From assembly GCA_018712345.1 (NCBI GenBank), contig DVHG01000025.1, forward strand, positions 124,001-188,000: a stretch of DNA of 64,000 bases, written 5' to 3'. The DNA comes from Candidatus Onthovicinus excrementipullorum. Lineage in GTDB: Bacteria > Bacillota > Clostridia > Oscillospirales > Acutalibacteraceae. A model generated the notes under the pieces. The model had not been told where the DNA came from. It made no database searches and saw only the letters and a list, made by a program, of their open reading frames with translations. Positions 41,269 to 50,516 of this stretch are shown piece by piece. The translations under genes were made by a program, and so were the position numbers. Positions within the stretch are counted from its first letter, which is position 1; the number at the start of each line of letters is the position of its first letter.

Positions 41269-41664
41269 ATGACGATTGCACAGGCAAGTCAAAAATATGG
41301 AATTACGGCGGATACGCTGCGCTATTATGAGCGCATCGGGCTGCTCCCGCCTGTCCGGCGTGTCAACGGGATCCGGGACTACTCGGAGGCGGACTGCGGC
41401 TGGATTGAGTTTATCCGCTGCATGCGCGGCGCCGGCGTACAGGTGGAGGCGCTGATCGAGTATGTGGCCCTCTTCCAGCAGGGGGAGGCCACCTCGCAGG
41501 CACGCAAACAGATTCTGATTGAGCAGCGCGAGCGGCTACAGGAGAAGCTCGACCAGATGCAGGCCACGCTCGACCGTCTGGATCAGAAGATTGAGCACTA
41601 TGAGCAGTGTGAACGTGTGGCCGAGGAGACACTGCGCAGAAAGGCGGCAGAACAGAAAGAATAA
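41269..41664 (+). CDS. MerR-family transcriptional regulator
   Basis: 131 residues. TIAQASQKYGITADTLRYYERIGLLPPVRR is the winged helix-turn-helix, with INGIRDYSEAD-like VNGIRDYSEADCGWIEFI. A coiled coil (REREKLDQMQ type) and a C-terminal Cys/Glu-rich end follow. It belongs to the YyaN/AdhR-like group, which often guards aldehyde or redox stress genes. The expected partner (an oxidoreductase right downstream) is not present. The start is fixed by the ATG at 41269 and the promoter just upstream. Confidence 0.92.
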   Translation: MTIAQASQKYGITADTLRYYERIGLLPPVRRVNGIRDYSEADCGWIEFIRCMRGAGVQVEALIEYVALFQQGEATSQARKQILIEQRERLQEKLDQMQATLDRLDQKIEHYEQCERVAEETLRRKAAEQKE

Positions 41665-41840
41665 GCGGAGAGCCGTTGTTTATACGCCTGTAGACCAAAT
41701 CCAAACTGCGATGGAACGCTCTAGTGTGCGGCGGATGCGGTCTGTGCCCTTTGGGGATCTTCCGGATGTGATGGGGACGCGTTCCGGGATGGGTGGCGGA
41801 GAATCCGCAGATATCACAAACCAATTCATTATTTTATATG
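41665..41840. other. Non-coding stretch after merR
   Basis: No convincing gene. One plus-strand frame stays open but runs through a perfect terminator and has no ribosome binding site. It could be the remains of a MerR target gene. Confidence 0.3.
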
Positions 41841-41878
41841 CAAATCCGGGCAGGCTGTATGCAGCCTGCCCGGATTTG
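41841..41878. terminator. Bidirectional terminator-like hairpin
   Basis: A perfect 17-bp stem, CAAATCCGGGCAGGCTG, with its complement around TATG. It lies between convergent merR and araC genes. Confidence 0.75.
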
Positions 41879-41982
41879 TGTATAAAGCTCTTCTGTGCGG
41901 GAGGGGAACGGGGAAATATCGGGCCTGTAAAGATTGTGCGATTTCTATGAGGACTTATTACGGACACGCAAAAAGTACAAGG

Positions 41983-42798
41983 TTAAAGCGAATGTAGAGA
42001 GTGGTTCTTTTTCCGGAAGGTCAGCGGGGGATCGCCGTATTTCCGCTTAAACTGCCGGATGAAGTTGTTCAGATCGCGGAAGCCGGTCTCCTCGCAGATA
42101 TCCGCGATGCTCTCCTCTGTATTCAGCAGCAGGAGCTGTGCGTGATAGAGCCGTGTGTGCAGCAGATACTCCACTGGCGAATAGCCGGAAAATTTCTTGA
42201 ATGCACGGGCAAAGTGCTCACGGGAGAGGTAGAAGTGTTCGGCAAGGCTCTGCACATTTTCGATGGACCGATAGTTGGCATCAATATATCGCTGGATCTG
42301 GAGCATCCGCTCGTCAAAGGTGCCCTGCCGATTCTCCGTACACCGGTAGAGCAGGATCAGCAGGTTGCAGATCTCGTTTACGATCAGCTGCTCCCTGTAC
42401 GGATATTCATGCTGTTCCTCAGCGATCAGCGTATTAAAGATGGCTTCCGCCACTTTCTGTATCTGCGGATCAAGCGGGATCACGTGACTGAATCCTGCGG
42501 GGCGGCACTTGACCATGGTCACAAGATGCGTGTGGATGGACTGCTCAAACTGCGCCGTATTCAGCACCAGCGTATAGCGCCTGTACTGCGTATCCGCCTT
42601 TAAAGTCCGGTGCCATTCAAACGGGTTGAGCAGGATGACAGCGGGAGCCTTGACCGTGTGTGGAACGTTGTTGATTTCCACTTCTGCCAAGCCATCTGTG
42701 ATATAGAGGAATTCATATCCGCTGTGGAAATGCGGCGCGGAGATGATGGGGCTGATGGCCTGTGTATTGTAGTTGATTTCGTCAATTATGTTACTCAT
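41983..42798 (-). CDS. AraC-family regulator of the lyase/oxidoreductase operon
   Basis: 271 residues. An N-terminal cupin (HFHSGYEFLYITDGLAEVEI then LLNPFEWH) is followed by the two C-terminal helix-turn-helices (AEHFYLSREHFARAFKKFSG; CEETGFRDLNNFIRQFKRKYG). It most likely senses a sugar and activates transcription. It is divergent from the seven-gene operon starting at 42939, across a 140-bp gap that contains a tandem direct repeat, so it is the obvious local regulator. Confidence 0.9.
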   Translation of the reverse strand: MSNIIDEINYNTQAISPIISAPHFHSGYEFLYITDGLAEVEINNVPHTVKAPAVILLNPFEWHRTLKADTQYRRYTLVLNTAQFEQSIHTHLVTMVKCRPAGFSHVIPLDPQIQKVAEAIFNTLIAEEQHEYPYREQLIVNEICNLLILLYRCTENRQGTFDERMLQIQRYIDANYRSIENVQSLAEHFYLSREHFARAFKKFSGYSPVEYLLHTRLYHAQLLLLNTEESIADICEETGFRDLNNFIRQFKRKYGDPPLTFRKKNHSLHSL

Positions 42799-42846
42799 GG
42801 GTCAAGGATAGCACGACGGCGCTTCTTCGTCAAGCGAAAATCTCAC

Positions 42847-42904
42847 AAAAAGCATATTTTTCGCAATAAAAGGCATGGAAAATCATGAGGGTATATGGTA
42901 CTAT
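42847..42904 (+). promoter_or_regulatory. Direct-repeat activator site and -10 box of the lyase operon
   Basis: AAAAAGCAT (42847-42855) and AAAAGGCAT (42868-42876) repeat at a 21-bp step, two helical turns, and a third weaker copy GAAAATCAT (42878-42886) follows. TACTAT (42899-42904) is a fair -10, but no -35 is seen, as expected for an AraC-activated promoter. Confidence 0.5.
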
Positions 42905-42938
42905 TTAAGAAAAGTACAGATGAGAGGATGCATGCAGC

Positions 42939-44159
42939 TTGCAAATCAACGCCAAGGCGGCAATTTACGATAAAACAGCCCAGAACAGAGTTGTCATTCA
43001 GCCCATGGAGGGCTGCGACGGAACGCAGACCGGCGGGATCGGAGAACTGACCCGGCGCCGCTACCGGCGCTTTGCCGAGAGCGGAGCGGGGATCATCTGG
43101 TTTGAGGCCGTGGCCGTCTGTGAGGAGGGGCGCGCCAACCCGCGCCAGCTCTGGCTCACGGAGGAAAACGTTGTGGAGTACCGGGATCTGCTTGCGGAGA
43201 TACGGCAGATCAGCCTGGACAGGTTCGGCTACGCGCCGCTGATCATCCTGCAGGCGACGCACAGCGGGCGGTACAGTAAGCCCTACGGAGCGCCGGAGCC
43301 CATCATCGCCTGCCGCAACAGCCTGTACGAACAGGGCAAGGAGAACTTGCCGTATCACATCATTACCGACGGCGAGTGCGAACGGATTCCCGAGCTGTAT
43401 GCCAAAACGGCACGCCTTGCGGCGCAGGCGGGGTTTGACGGAGTGGATGTCAAATGCTGCCACGGATATCTGTTCAATGAGTTTTTAAGCGCCTATTCCC
43501 GTCCGGGAAAGTACGGCGGCAGCTTTGAGAACCGGACCGCGTTGTATTTTGCCTGTGTGGACAGCGTGCGCGCGAATATTGATCCGGGCATGTTCGTCAC
43601 CACCCGCCTCAATGCCTATGACGGCTTCCCATACCCCTATGGCTTCGGCGTCAGCGGCGGCCGGCAGATCGACCTGACGGAGACCAAAAAGATGCTGACC
43701 ATCTTGCAGGAAAAGGGTGTGGAGCTTGTCAATATCACCATCGGCAACCCCTACCTGATCCCCGAGGTGAACCGCCCGTCTATCGGCGGAAGCGAGGACG
43801 GTATGGCCGGCGTTCAGCGGGTGGTGGATATCACCGATGAACTGCAAAAATCGTTCCCCGCGCTGAAGCTGGTCCTGTCGGCACTCACATTTCCCGGGAC
43901 GGATGCGATTGACTTTGCCGAACAATGCCTGCAAAGCGGAAGCTGTACATTCGTCGGGTTCGGCCGGATGGCATTTGCCTATCCGCAGTTTTACGCCGAC
44001 TATCTGAAAAACGGCTGTCTGGACCCGAAAAAGGTCTGTATCAAGTGCGGGAATTGCAGTAAAATGATGCGCAGCGGCGGGGTGGCCGGCTGCCCGGTCC
44101 GGGACCGGGAGGTCTATCTGCCGCTTTACCGCCAGTATGTGGGAGGGGAGAATGGATGA
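42939..44159 (+). CDS. Old-yellow-enzyme-like NADH:flavin oxidoreductase with Fe-S cysteines
   Basis: 406 residues. The FMN TIM barrel of the OYE/2,4-dienoyl-CoA reductase type is seen in NRVVIQPMEGCDG, QATHSGRYSKP, AAQAGFDGVDVKCCHGYLFNEFLS and FENRTALYF. A C-terminal cysteine set, Cys367, Cys370, Cys373 and Cys385, fits a [4Fe-4S] cluster as in dienoyl-CoA reductase. The FAD/NAD half of that enzyme is absent here but may be supplied by the flavoprotein two genes on. It could reduce a C=C bond made by the lyases (inference). The start is a TTG 11 nt after GAGAGG; no better in-frame start exists. First gene of the operon. Confidence 0.82.
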   Translation: MQINAKAAIYDKTAQNRVVIQPMEGCDGTQTGGIGELTRRRYRRFAESGAGIIWFEAVAVCEEGRANPRQLWLTEENVVEYRDLLAEIRQISLDRFGYAPLIILQATHSGRYSKPYGAPEPIIACRNSLYEQGKENLPYHIITDGECERIPELYAKTARLAAQAGFDGVDVKCCHGYLFNEFLSAYSRPGKYGGSFENRTALYFACVDSVRANIDPGMFVTTRLNAYDGFPYPYGFGVSGGRQIDLTETKKMLTILQEKGVELVNITIGNPYLIPEVNRPSIGGSEDGMAGVQRVVDITDELQKSFPALKLVLSALTFPGTDAIDFAEQCLQSGSCTFVGFGRMAFAYPQFYADYLKNGCLDPKKVCIKCGNCSKMMRSGGVAGCPVRDREVYLPLYRQYVGGENG

Positions 44160-44902
44160 AAAAGACGGCTGTCGTCACCGGAGCGAGCCGTGGGATCGGA
44201 TTCGCCGCGGCAAAGGCACTGCTGGAAAAGGACTATAACGCCGTCATCTCGGCGCGCAGCCCAAGCGAAGGTGTGAACGATCTGGAGGAGCAGTACGGCG
44301 AGCGCGTCCGGTTTGTCCGTGCCGATATCGGGCGGGAGGAGGATCGGAAGCAGCTGCTCCGTGAAGCGCTGGAGCAGTACGGCAGGATTGATATTCTGGT
44401 CAACAGCGCGGGCGTCGCACCGCGGGTGCGCCGGGATATGCTCGAGATCACGCAGGCGGATTATGACTATGTGATGGATATCAATTTAAAGGGCACCTAC
44501 TTCCTGACGCAGGCGGTCGCCAACTGGATGCGCGCGCATTCGGTTGCAGGGCGGATTATCAATATCGGGTCGATCAGCGCACAGAACGTCTCGCTCAACC
44601 GGGCGGAGTACTGCCTGTCCAAGGCGGGAGAACGGATGCTCACACAGCTGTTCGCAGCGCGTCTGGCGGCGGATCACATCGGTGTATTCGAGATCAGCCC
44701 CGGCGTCATTGACACGCAGATGATCCGGACGGTCCATGAAAAATACGAAAAGCTCGCCGAGAGCGGCGTCATCCCGATGAAGCGCCTCGGCACGCCGGAG
44801 GACGTGGCAGGGATCATCTGCGCCATTGCGGACGGTGCGATGGATTATGCCACCGGGACGGTTTTCCACTGCACCGGCGGCCTGCATATACCGTCACTAT
44901 GA
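44156..44902 (+). CDS. SDR-family dehydrogenase/reductase
   Basis: 248 residues. TGASRGIG (8-15), NSAG, and the catalytic Tyr152-Lys156 (EYCLSKAG) with the preceding Ser (IGSISAQNVS) are the classical SDR set. An Asp in VRADIGRE fits cofactor binding. It resembles FabG/KduD-like reductases, so a keto-sugar substrate is plausible. ATGA overlap with the gene before and again with the gene after shows tight translational coupling. Confidence 0.9.
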   Translation: MKKTAVVTGASRGIGFAAAKALLEKDYNAVISARSPSEGVNDLEEQYGERVRFVRADIGREEDRKQLLREALEQYGRIDILVNSAGVAPRVRRDMLEITQADYDYVMDINLKGTYFLTQAVANWMRAHSVAGRIINIGSISAQNVSLNRAEYCLSKAGERMLTQLFAARLAADHIGVFEISPGVIDTQMIRTVHEKYEKLAESGVIPMKRLGTPEDVAGIICAIADGAMDYATGTVFHCTGGLHIPSL

Positions 44903-46761
44903 AATCAATGGGGGAGACAGGCGTGCAGCAGTACAGGGTTGTCATCGTCGGGAGCGGCGCGGCGGGTTTTTCCGCCGCCGATTGGCTCGCAAAATTCGGC
45001 GTGAAAAATATCGCAGTGGTGACGGAGGGCGTCCAATGCGGAACCTCCCGGAACGCCGGGAGCGATAAGCAGACCTATTACAAGCTCTCCTTTACACAGG
45101 CGGACAGCGCGGAGCAGATGGCGGCTGAATTGGCGTCCGGCGGCGGGATGCACCGCGATACCGCGCTGATCGAGGCGGTCAACAGCGTGCGCTGTTTCAT
45201 GCGTCTGGTGGAGTACGGCGTGCCGTTCCCGACGGATGAAATCGGGCGATTTATCGGGTATCAGACGGACCACGATACCACCGCCCGCGGGACGAGTGCC
45301 GGGCCGCTGACCTCCAAATATATGACCGAGGCGCTTGAGCGCAGGGTTCGGGAGAATCCGGACGTCCATATTCTGGACCGCACGACTGTTATTCGGGTGG
45401 TGACAGAGCACAACCGCGCAGTGGGTGTGGTATGCCTGTCCCCATCCGCAGACGGCGGAGCGCAGCTGTTCCCCATCCGGGCGGAGTATGTGATCCTGGC
45501 CACGGGCGGTGCGACCGGGGTCTATGCGGACAGCGTCTATCCGCCGTCGCAGTCCGGGGCCATGGGGCTTGCCATCGAGGCAGACTGCACCATGAACAAT
45601 CTGACGGAATGGCAGTACGGCATCGCGTCCCAAAAGGTGCGGTGGAATCTGTCCGGTAGCTATCAGCAGGTGATCCCGTCGTATTATTCCATGGATCAAA
45701 ACGGCGTGCGCCGCGACTTTTTAGCCGACTGGTTTGACTCTGCTTCGGAAATGTGCAGCGCCATCTTTTTAAAGGGCTATCAGTGGCCCTTTGACAGTGC
45801 GAAAATCGAGGGTTCCTCCAGGATCGATCTCGCCGTCAGCCGGGAGACAAAGGCCGGGCGGCGCGTGTGGATCGACTTCCGAGAAAATCCCGCCGGCTTT
45901 GACTTTGACAGTCTCAGGACGGAGGCACGGGATTATCTGGAGCGGGCGGACGCATTGGGGAAAACACCGTTTGAGCGGCTGATGCGGCTCAACCCGCAGG
46001 CGGTGGAGTTTTATCGGAACAGCGGGATTGACTTAGCGGCGGAGCCGCTTGAGGTCGCGGTCTGTGCCCAGCACATGAACGGTGGCGCCGCGGTGGACGG
46101 CAATTGGCAGACGAGTGTGGCGAACCTGTTCGCAGTGGGGGAGGCCGCCGGCACATTCGGTGTGTACCGCCCGGGCGGCTCTGCGCTCAACAGCACACAG
46201 GTGGGCGGTCTGCGCGCCGCCGAGTACATCGCGCTGCACCCTGCGCAGGGCGACGGGAACGGCACAGCGCTGGAAAAGGCGCTTCAGGAAGAGCAGTCAT
46301 ACGTGGATCGCTGTATTCGGATGCCCGCCGCCCCGCAGACGGATTTTGCCGGGGAGATGAGCCGCTGTGCGTCCCACTGCCGCGTCTATGAGGAGATCGC
46401 GGCGCTGTATGAACGGCTGACCCGCCAGATGGCGGCCAAATATTATGCGGCCCCGGACGGCAGTTTTGGCAGTATCCGCAGACTGTACAAATACAGGGAT
46501 AACCTGACGGCGCAGACGGCCCTGTGCAGGACCTTTTTGCACGCGCTCCCCGTGACCGGGAGCCGCGGCGGGGCGATCTTCTATCGCGGCGGTAAAATCG
46601 TGCCGGAGGATTGCAAATGCCGTGAAAAGGCAATTGTAACGGCTGAGGACGCGGTCACCTTTGAGAACCTGCGCCCCGCTCCTGATACATCGTATAATTT
46701 TGAGCAGACGTGGCACCGCTACCGGGAGAGCCACAAATGCTGCGGGGTAGAACCGGAATGA
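44899..46761 (+). CDS. FAD-dependent oxidoreductase of the fumarate reductase/aspartate oxidase type
   Basis: 620 residues. The N-terminal FAD motif VVIVGSGAAGFSAADWL, the ATGGATGVYADS segment, and a C-terminal FAD-contact LFAVGEAAGTFGVYRPGGSALNSTQVGG are typical of the SdhA/FrdA/NadB superfamily. The usual catalytic His/Arg order of true fumarate reductases is not clearly kept, so the substrate is probably different. It may be the electron partner of the OYE-like protein. It overlaps the SDR gene by 4 bp. Confidence 0.8.
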   Translation: MKSMGETGVQQYRVVIVGSGAAGFSAADWLAKFGVKNIAVVTEGVQCGTSRNAGSDKQTYYKLSFTQADSAEQMAAELASGGGMHRDTALIEAVNSVRCFMRLVEYGVPFPTDEIGRFIGYQTDHDTTARGTSAGPLTSKYMTEALERRVRENPDVHILDRTTVIRVVTEHNRAVGVVCLSPSADGGAQLFPIRAEYVILATGGATGVYADSVYPPSQSGAMGLAIEADCTMNNLTEWQYGIASQKVRWNLSGSYQQVIPSYYSMDQNGVRRDFLADWFDSASEMCSAIFLKGYQWPFDSAKIEGSSRIDLAVSRETKAGRRVWIDFRENPAGFDFDSLRTEARDYLERADALGKTPFERLMRLNPQAVEFYRNSGIDLAAEPLEVAVCAQHMNGGAAVDGNWQTSVANLFAVGEAAGTFGVYRPGGSALNSTQVGGLRAAEYIALHPAQGDGNGTALEKALQEEQSYVDRCIRMPAAPQTDFAGEMSRCASHCRVYEEIAALYERLTRQMAAKYYAAPDGSFGSIRRLYKYRDNLTAQTALCRTFLHALPVTGSRGGAIFYRGGKIVPEDCKCREKAIVTAEDAVTFENLRPAPDTSYNFEQTWHRYRESHKCCGVEPE

Positions 46762-46781
46762 ATGCAACAGGGAGGAAGCTT

Positions 46782-47780
46782 ATGAAAGCAGCGATCATCA
46801 CCAGAAACAGCCGGGACGCCGCGCGCGTATTCCCGGAACAGATCCGGGCGGCGCTGGCACAGCGGTATGAGCTGTGCGGTGTGGTGCTCAGCAAGGGGAA
46901 CCTGAACCAATATGCGGACCTTGCCTGTCAGACGCAGTTTCTCTTTGCCACCTGGGGGATGGAGCACTTTACCACAGAAGAGATCAGACAGTACTTCCCG
47001 AACCTGAAGGCGGTCTTTTACGCGGCCGGTTCCGTGCAGGGCTTTGCTAAGGAATTTTTGGGTTGCGGCGTACGCGTGTTCAGTGCGTGGCGCGCCAATG
47101 CAATCCCCGTGGCGGAATATACCTATGCGCAGATCATTCTGGCGGCCAAGGGGTTTTATCGTGCGGAACGGTGTTCACGGTGGGCCTATTCGAGTGCGGC
47201 ACGGTATTCCGACCGGTGCGGCGGGAACTATGGGGCTAAAATCGGCCTGATCGGCGTGGGCAGCATCGGCTCTCTGGTGGCGGAAAAGCTCCGTGCCAAC
47301 GATGTACAGGTCCTGTATTATGATCCGTTTCTGTCTGCCGAACGGGCGGAGGCGCTCGGAATCCACGCCGCAGACCTGGAGGAGATCTTTTCCACCTGCG
47401 ATGTGATCTCCAACCATCTGGCCAATAAGGAGGAGCTGACCGGGATCTTATCCGGCGCACTCTTTGATCAAATGAAGCCCTACGCCACGTTTATCAACAC
47501 CGGGCGCGGCAGGCAGGTGGATGAGAGGGGGCTGGTCCGCGCGATGAAAAAGGTTAAAACCCGCACTGCGCTGCTCGATGTCACCACCCGTGAACCGGCG
47601 CCGCCGCTTGGACGGCTGGCGCGGTGCAGGAATATCATCCTCACGCCGCACATTGCGGGCAGCAACGGCCGCGAGGTGGTGCGCATGGCGCAGTTCATGC
47701 TGGAGGAAGCCGCGCGGGTGGAGAGCGGCGAGCCGCCGCTTTTCGAGGTGCTTCCCGATATGCTTCAAACGATGGCGTAA
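46782..47780 (+). CDS. D-2-hydroxyacid dehydrogenase family protein
   Basis: 332 residues. The NAD-binding motif GLIGVGSIGSLVA is at about 154-166. The active-site set is Arg242 (NTGRGRQVDE), Glu271 (TREPAPP) and His290 (LTPHIAGS), the full catalytic triad of the family. It interconverts 2-keto and D-2-hydroxy acids. In this operon a keto-acid from uronate breakdown is a reasonable guess. The ATG at 46782 follows AGGGAGGA; 20 bp after the flavoprotein gene. Confidence 0.88.
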   Translation: MKAAIITRNSRDAARVFPEQIRAALAQRYELCGVVLSKGNLNQYADLACQTQFLFATWGMEHFTTEEIRQYFPNLKAVFYAAGSVQGFAKEFLGCGVRVFSAWRANAIPVAEYTYAQIILAAKGFYRAERCSRWAYSSAARYSDRCGGNYGAKIGLIGVGSIGSLVAEKLRANDVQVLYYDPFLSAERAEALGIHAADLEEIFSTCDVISNHLANKEELTGILSGALFDQMKPYATFINTGRGRQVDERGLVRAMKKVKTRTALLDVTTREPAPPLGRLARCRNIILTPHIAGSNGREVVRMAQFMLEEAARVESGEPPLFEVLPDMLQTMA

Positions 47781-47795
47781 GGAGAGGTGAATGGA

Positions 47796-48554
47796 ATGAG
47801 CCGCATTGCTTTTACAACTGTGACGTTCCGGCAGCTCACGCGCCGGGAGATCTTTGATATTGCCGTGGAAAACGGCATCACGCAGATCGAATGGGGCGCG
47901 GATGTACACCTGCGGCCGCAGGATACCGCCGCGCTCGAGGAGGTCACGCGTTTTCAACGGGAGCTGGGAGTCGGCGCTTGCTCCTACGGGTCCTATTACC
48001 GCTTGGGCGCAAACGATATGGGTGCGTGGCGTGCCGTCACGCAGACAGCTGAGGCGATCGGCGCGAAAACCGTGCGCATCTGGGCGGGCAGCCGCCCGAG
48101 CGCGGAGACGGACGAGACCGCGTTTTCCGCGCTTGTGGCGGAGGCGCAGACCCTTGCCGAAATTGCGGCGGAGCGCGGGCTGACCATCGCGTTTGAGTTC
48201 CATAAAGGGACGTACAACGATACGGGGGCCAGCAGCGTAAAGCTCTTGAAAAGCATTGACCGCAGCAATGTAAAAACCTACTGGCAGCCGATGAGCATCA
48301 CTGAGGATGAGGGGAATTTGCAGGCCGTCCTGCCCTTTCTGGCCGGCGTCCACGTCTTTCACTGGAGCAAAAGCGGCCGGCGGTTTTCACTGAAATTCGG
48401 GCGGCACAGCTGGGAGCGCTTTATCCGGATCATCGTTCGGAGCGGGGCGGATGTGCCGTTTATTCTGGAATTTGTCAAGGGCGACAGCCGGAGGCAATTT
48501 GCGCGGGATGTGAAAACACTGCGGGAGCTGCTCGGCGGTGTCTATGGTGAATGA
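47796..48554 (+). CDS. TIM-barrel sugar (phosphate) isomerase/epimerase
   Basis: 252 residues of the AP_endonuc_2/xylose-isomerase-like fold: GITQIEWGADVHL, AAERGLTIAFEFHKGTYNDT with the conserved Glu, YWQPMSITEDEG, GVHVFHWS and a late Glu in FILEFVKGD. These supply the metal ligands of sugar epimerases such as hexulose or inosose isomerases. The ATG at 47796 follows GGAGAGGTG; the GTG at 47787 lies inside that site. It is 15 bp after the dehydrogenase gene. Confidence 0.85.
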   Translation: MSRIAFTTVTFRQLTRREIFDIAVENGITQIEWGADVHLRPQDTAALEEVTRFQRELGVGACSYGSYYRLGANDMGAWRAVTQTAEAIGAKTVRIWAGSRPSAETDETAFSALVAEAQTLAEIAAERGLTIAFEFHKGTYNDTGASSVKLLKSIDRSNVKTYWQPMSITEDEGNLQAVLPFLAGVHVFHWSKSGRRFSLKFGRHSWERFIRIIVRSGADVPFILEFVKGDSRRQFARDVKTLRELLGGVYGE

Positions 48555-48566
48555 GGGGGAGCTGGG

Positions 48567-50498
48567 ATGAAAAGAGACTTTGGGGAGATTGCGGAATTTT
48601 GTAAAACGCACTGGCCGAAGGAGTCGCAGACGGTGCTGCACTTTGCCGATGCGGTGTGTGAAAACCGCTTTTTATTCGACCGCCCGCTCGATCTGGAGCG
48701 CACGCGGGAGGAGGTTGCGTTCCCCGGGGAGATCGACTGGTATTACAAGCTCAACGGGGATCGGGAATTTCTGTTTCAGCTCAACCGTCACTATTTCCTC
48801 ATCTCTCTGGGGCAGGCACACTACCTGACAGGGGATCCCAAATACCTGCACCATTTTGTGCGCCTGATCACCGACTGGATCCGGCGTGTTCCGGTGGATG
48901 ATCCCGGCGGCGACAATCCGTGGCGTTCGCTGGAGGTGGGCCTGCGCGGCGAATACTGGACCAGGGCGATGGAATATCTCGACGGCACGCCGTTCGACAC
49001 GCTAGAGCTGCGGGAGAAGTACCGCGCCTCCCTCGCGGAGCATGCGGACATCCTGCGCCGGACGCACGGGGCCCGCTATAAGATGAGCAACTGGGGCGTG
49101 ATTCAGGACAGCGGACTGTTCGCGATTTCCGTGGCCCTGGGGTACGAATCGGATATGCAGCTCGCAATCGAACGCCTGACCGAGCAGTCCGAATTGCAGC
49201 TAATGGCGGACGGCGTCCACTGGGAGCAGTCCGCTACCTACCATGCCGAGGTGTTTTCCTGCTTCCTGAATGTTGCCCGCATCGCCGGAGAACACGGTAT
49301 CACGCTCCCGGAGAAGCTGCTTCGGAATATAAATCGCATGGCGGACGTCAATCAGATGTGGGTCAAACCCAACCACCGCCAGCCGCTGTTTGGCGACAGC
49401 GACGATAACGATATCCGCGATCTTCTCTCCCGCGCGGCGCTGGTGCTCGGCCGGCCAGAGCTAAAGTGCAGCGCATACCCGGTGCTCGATTTTGAGAGCG
49501 CCTGGCTATTCAGTGCGCAGGAGCGGGAGCGCTATGAAAAAATGGAGGCGGTCCCGCCCGCGTACACGGACGTGATGCTGGCGGACAGCGGCACTTATAT
49601 CCTGCGCAGCGGCTGGGCGGAAGATGACGACTACCTCTGTATGCACAACGGCTATACCGGCGGGGGACATGCCCATGCCGACAAGCTCCACTTTGACCTG
49701 ATGCTGGGCGGCAGGGATGTTCTGGTGGATTCCGGCCGGTATACCTATGTTCCCGGGAAGATCCGTTCGGCGATTAAGGGCGCACGCGGACATAATACAA
49801 CCCTCGTCGGCGGCAGGGAATTTATGAAAATACACGGCTGGGGCTATCTGACGCACGCCCCGGCGATTCAGTACCCGGTGTTTCAGGGCGGCGATTGCAC
49901 GCTGATCGGCGGCGCGCATCTGGGATATTTTAAGACATTCGGCACCGTATTCGCTGAGCGGCGGATTTTGCGCATTCAGACCGGGCTTTACCTGATTTTT
50001 GACACATTCCGTTCGCGAATCCGGCACCGGTATGAGCAGTACTTTCATTTTTCCCCCGATGGCCGGGTAGCGCTCAGCGGGAACACCGCCACTTACACGG
50101 ACGGTGCAGTGACGGCAAAGGCTCATTTCTTTGCCAGAGGCCTTACGGCGCGGAAGATTCCCTCGGAATACTCGCCGTGCTATAACAGCAAGGTCCCGAA
50201 CGATGCCGTTCAAACGCGTTTTTGGGGGCTTGGAAATACGCATGCGGTCACTGCCATTTACGGTGGGCAGACGGATCGGTTCCGGGAATTTTCTGTCTGC
50301 CCTGTGAAAGCCGTGGATGCGGACAGCGGCAGAAGCATCCATCACGCGCAGGGCATCGTGATTCAAACACCGGAGTGTGAATATACCGTCTGCACCGCGT
50401 ACGAGGAGCGGACGCGGCCATATGTCTGCAACGGCATCACCGCCACCGGGACCGTGACCGTATTCCGCGACGGGGAACGGATCTTTACCAAATGGTAA
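48567..50498 (+). CDS. Heparinase II/III-like polysaccharide lyase, no signal peptide
   Basis: 643 residues. The alpha-helical toroid (~1-330) has TDWIRRVPVDDP, NPWRSLEVGLRGEYW and QSATYHAEVF (with the likely catalytic Tyr/His). The beta-sandwich (~340-643) has GGGHAHADKLHFDLML, the signature of the family (PL12/15/17/21 clan). Lyases of this type break uronic-acid bonds in heparin, heparan or alginate and leave an unsaturated sugar. No export signal is seen, so it should act on imported oligosaccharides in the cytoplasm. It starts 12 bp after the epimerase gene. Confidence 0.88.
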   Translation: MKRDFGEIAEFCKTHWPKESQTVLHFADAVCENRFLFDRPLDLERTREEVAFPGEIDWYYKLNGDREFLFQLNRHYFLISLGQAHYLTGDPKYLHHFVRLITDWIRRVPVDDPGGDNPWRSLEVGLRGEYWTRAMEYLDGTPFDTLELREKYRASLAEHADILRRTHGARYKMSNWGVIQDSGLFAISVALGYESDMQLAIERLTEQSELQLMADGVHWEQSATYHAEVFSCFLNVARIAGEHGITLPEKLLRNINRMADVNQMWVKPNHRQPLFGDSDDNDIRDLLSRAALVLGRPELKCSAYPVLDFESAWLFSAQERERYEKMEAVPPAYTDVMLADSGTYILRSGWAEDDDYLCMHNGYTGGGHAHADKLHFDLMLGGRDVLVDSGRYTYVPGKIRSAIKGARGHNTTLVGGREFMKIHGWGYLTHAPAIQYPVFQGGDCTLIGGAHLGYFKTFGTVFAERRILRIQTGLYLIFDTFRSRIRHRYEQYFHFSPDGRVALSGNTATYTDGAVTAKAHFFARGLTARKIPSEYSPCYNSKVPNDAVQTRFWGLGNTHAVTAIYGGQTDRFREFSVCPVKAVDADSGRSIHHAQGIVIQTPECEYTVCTAYEERTRPYVCNGITATGTVTVFRDGERIFTKW

Positions 50499-50516
50499 GG
50501 TGAAAGAGGGATCAAT

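Noticed and set aside
41519-41950. A plus-strand frame over the end of merR and the following gap
   Set aside because: It overlaps merR in another frame and runs through a perfect terminator hairpin.
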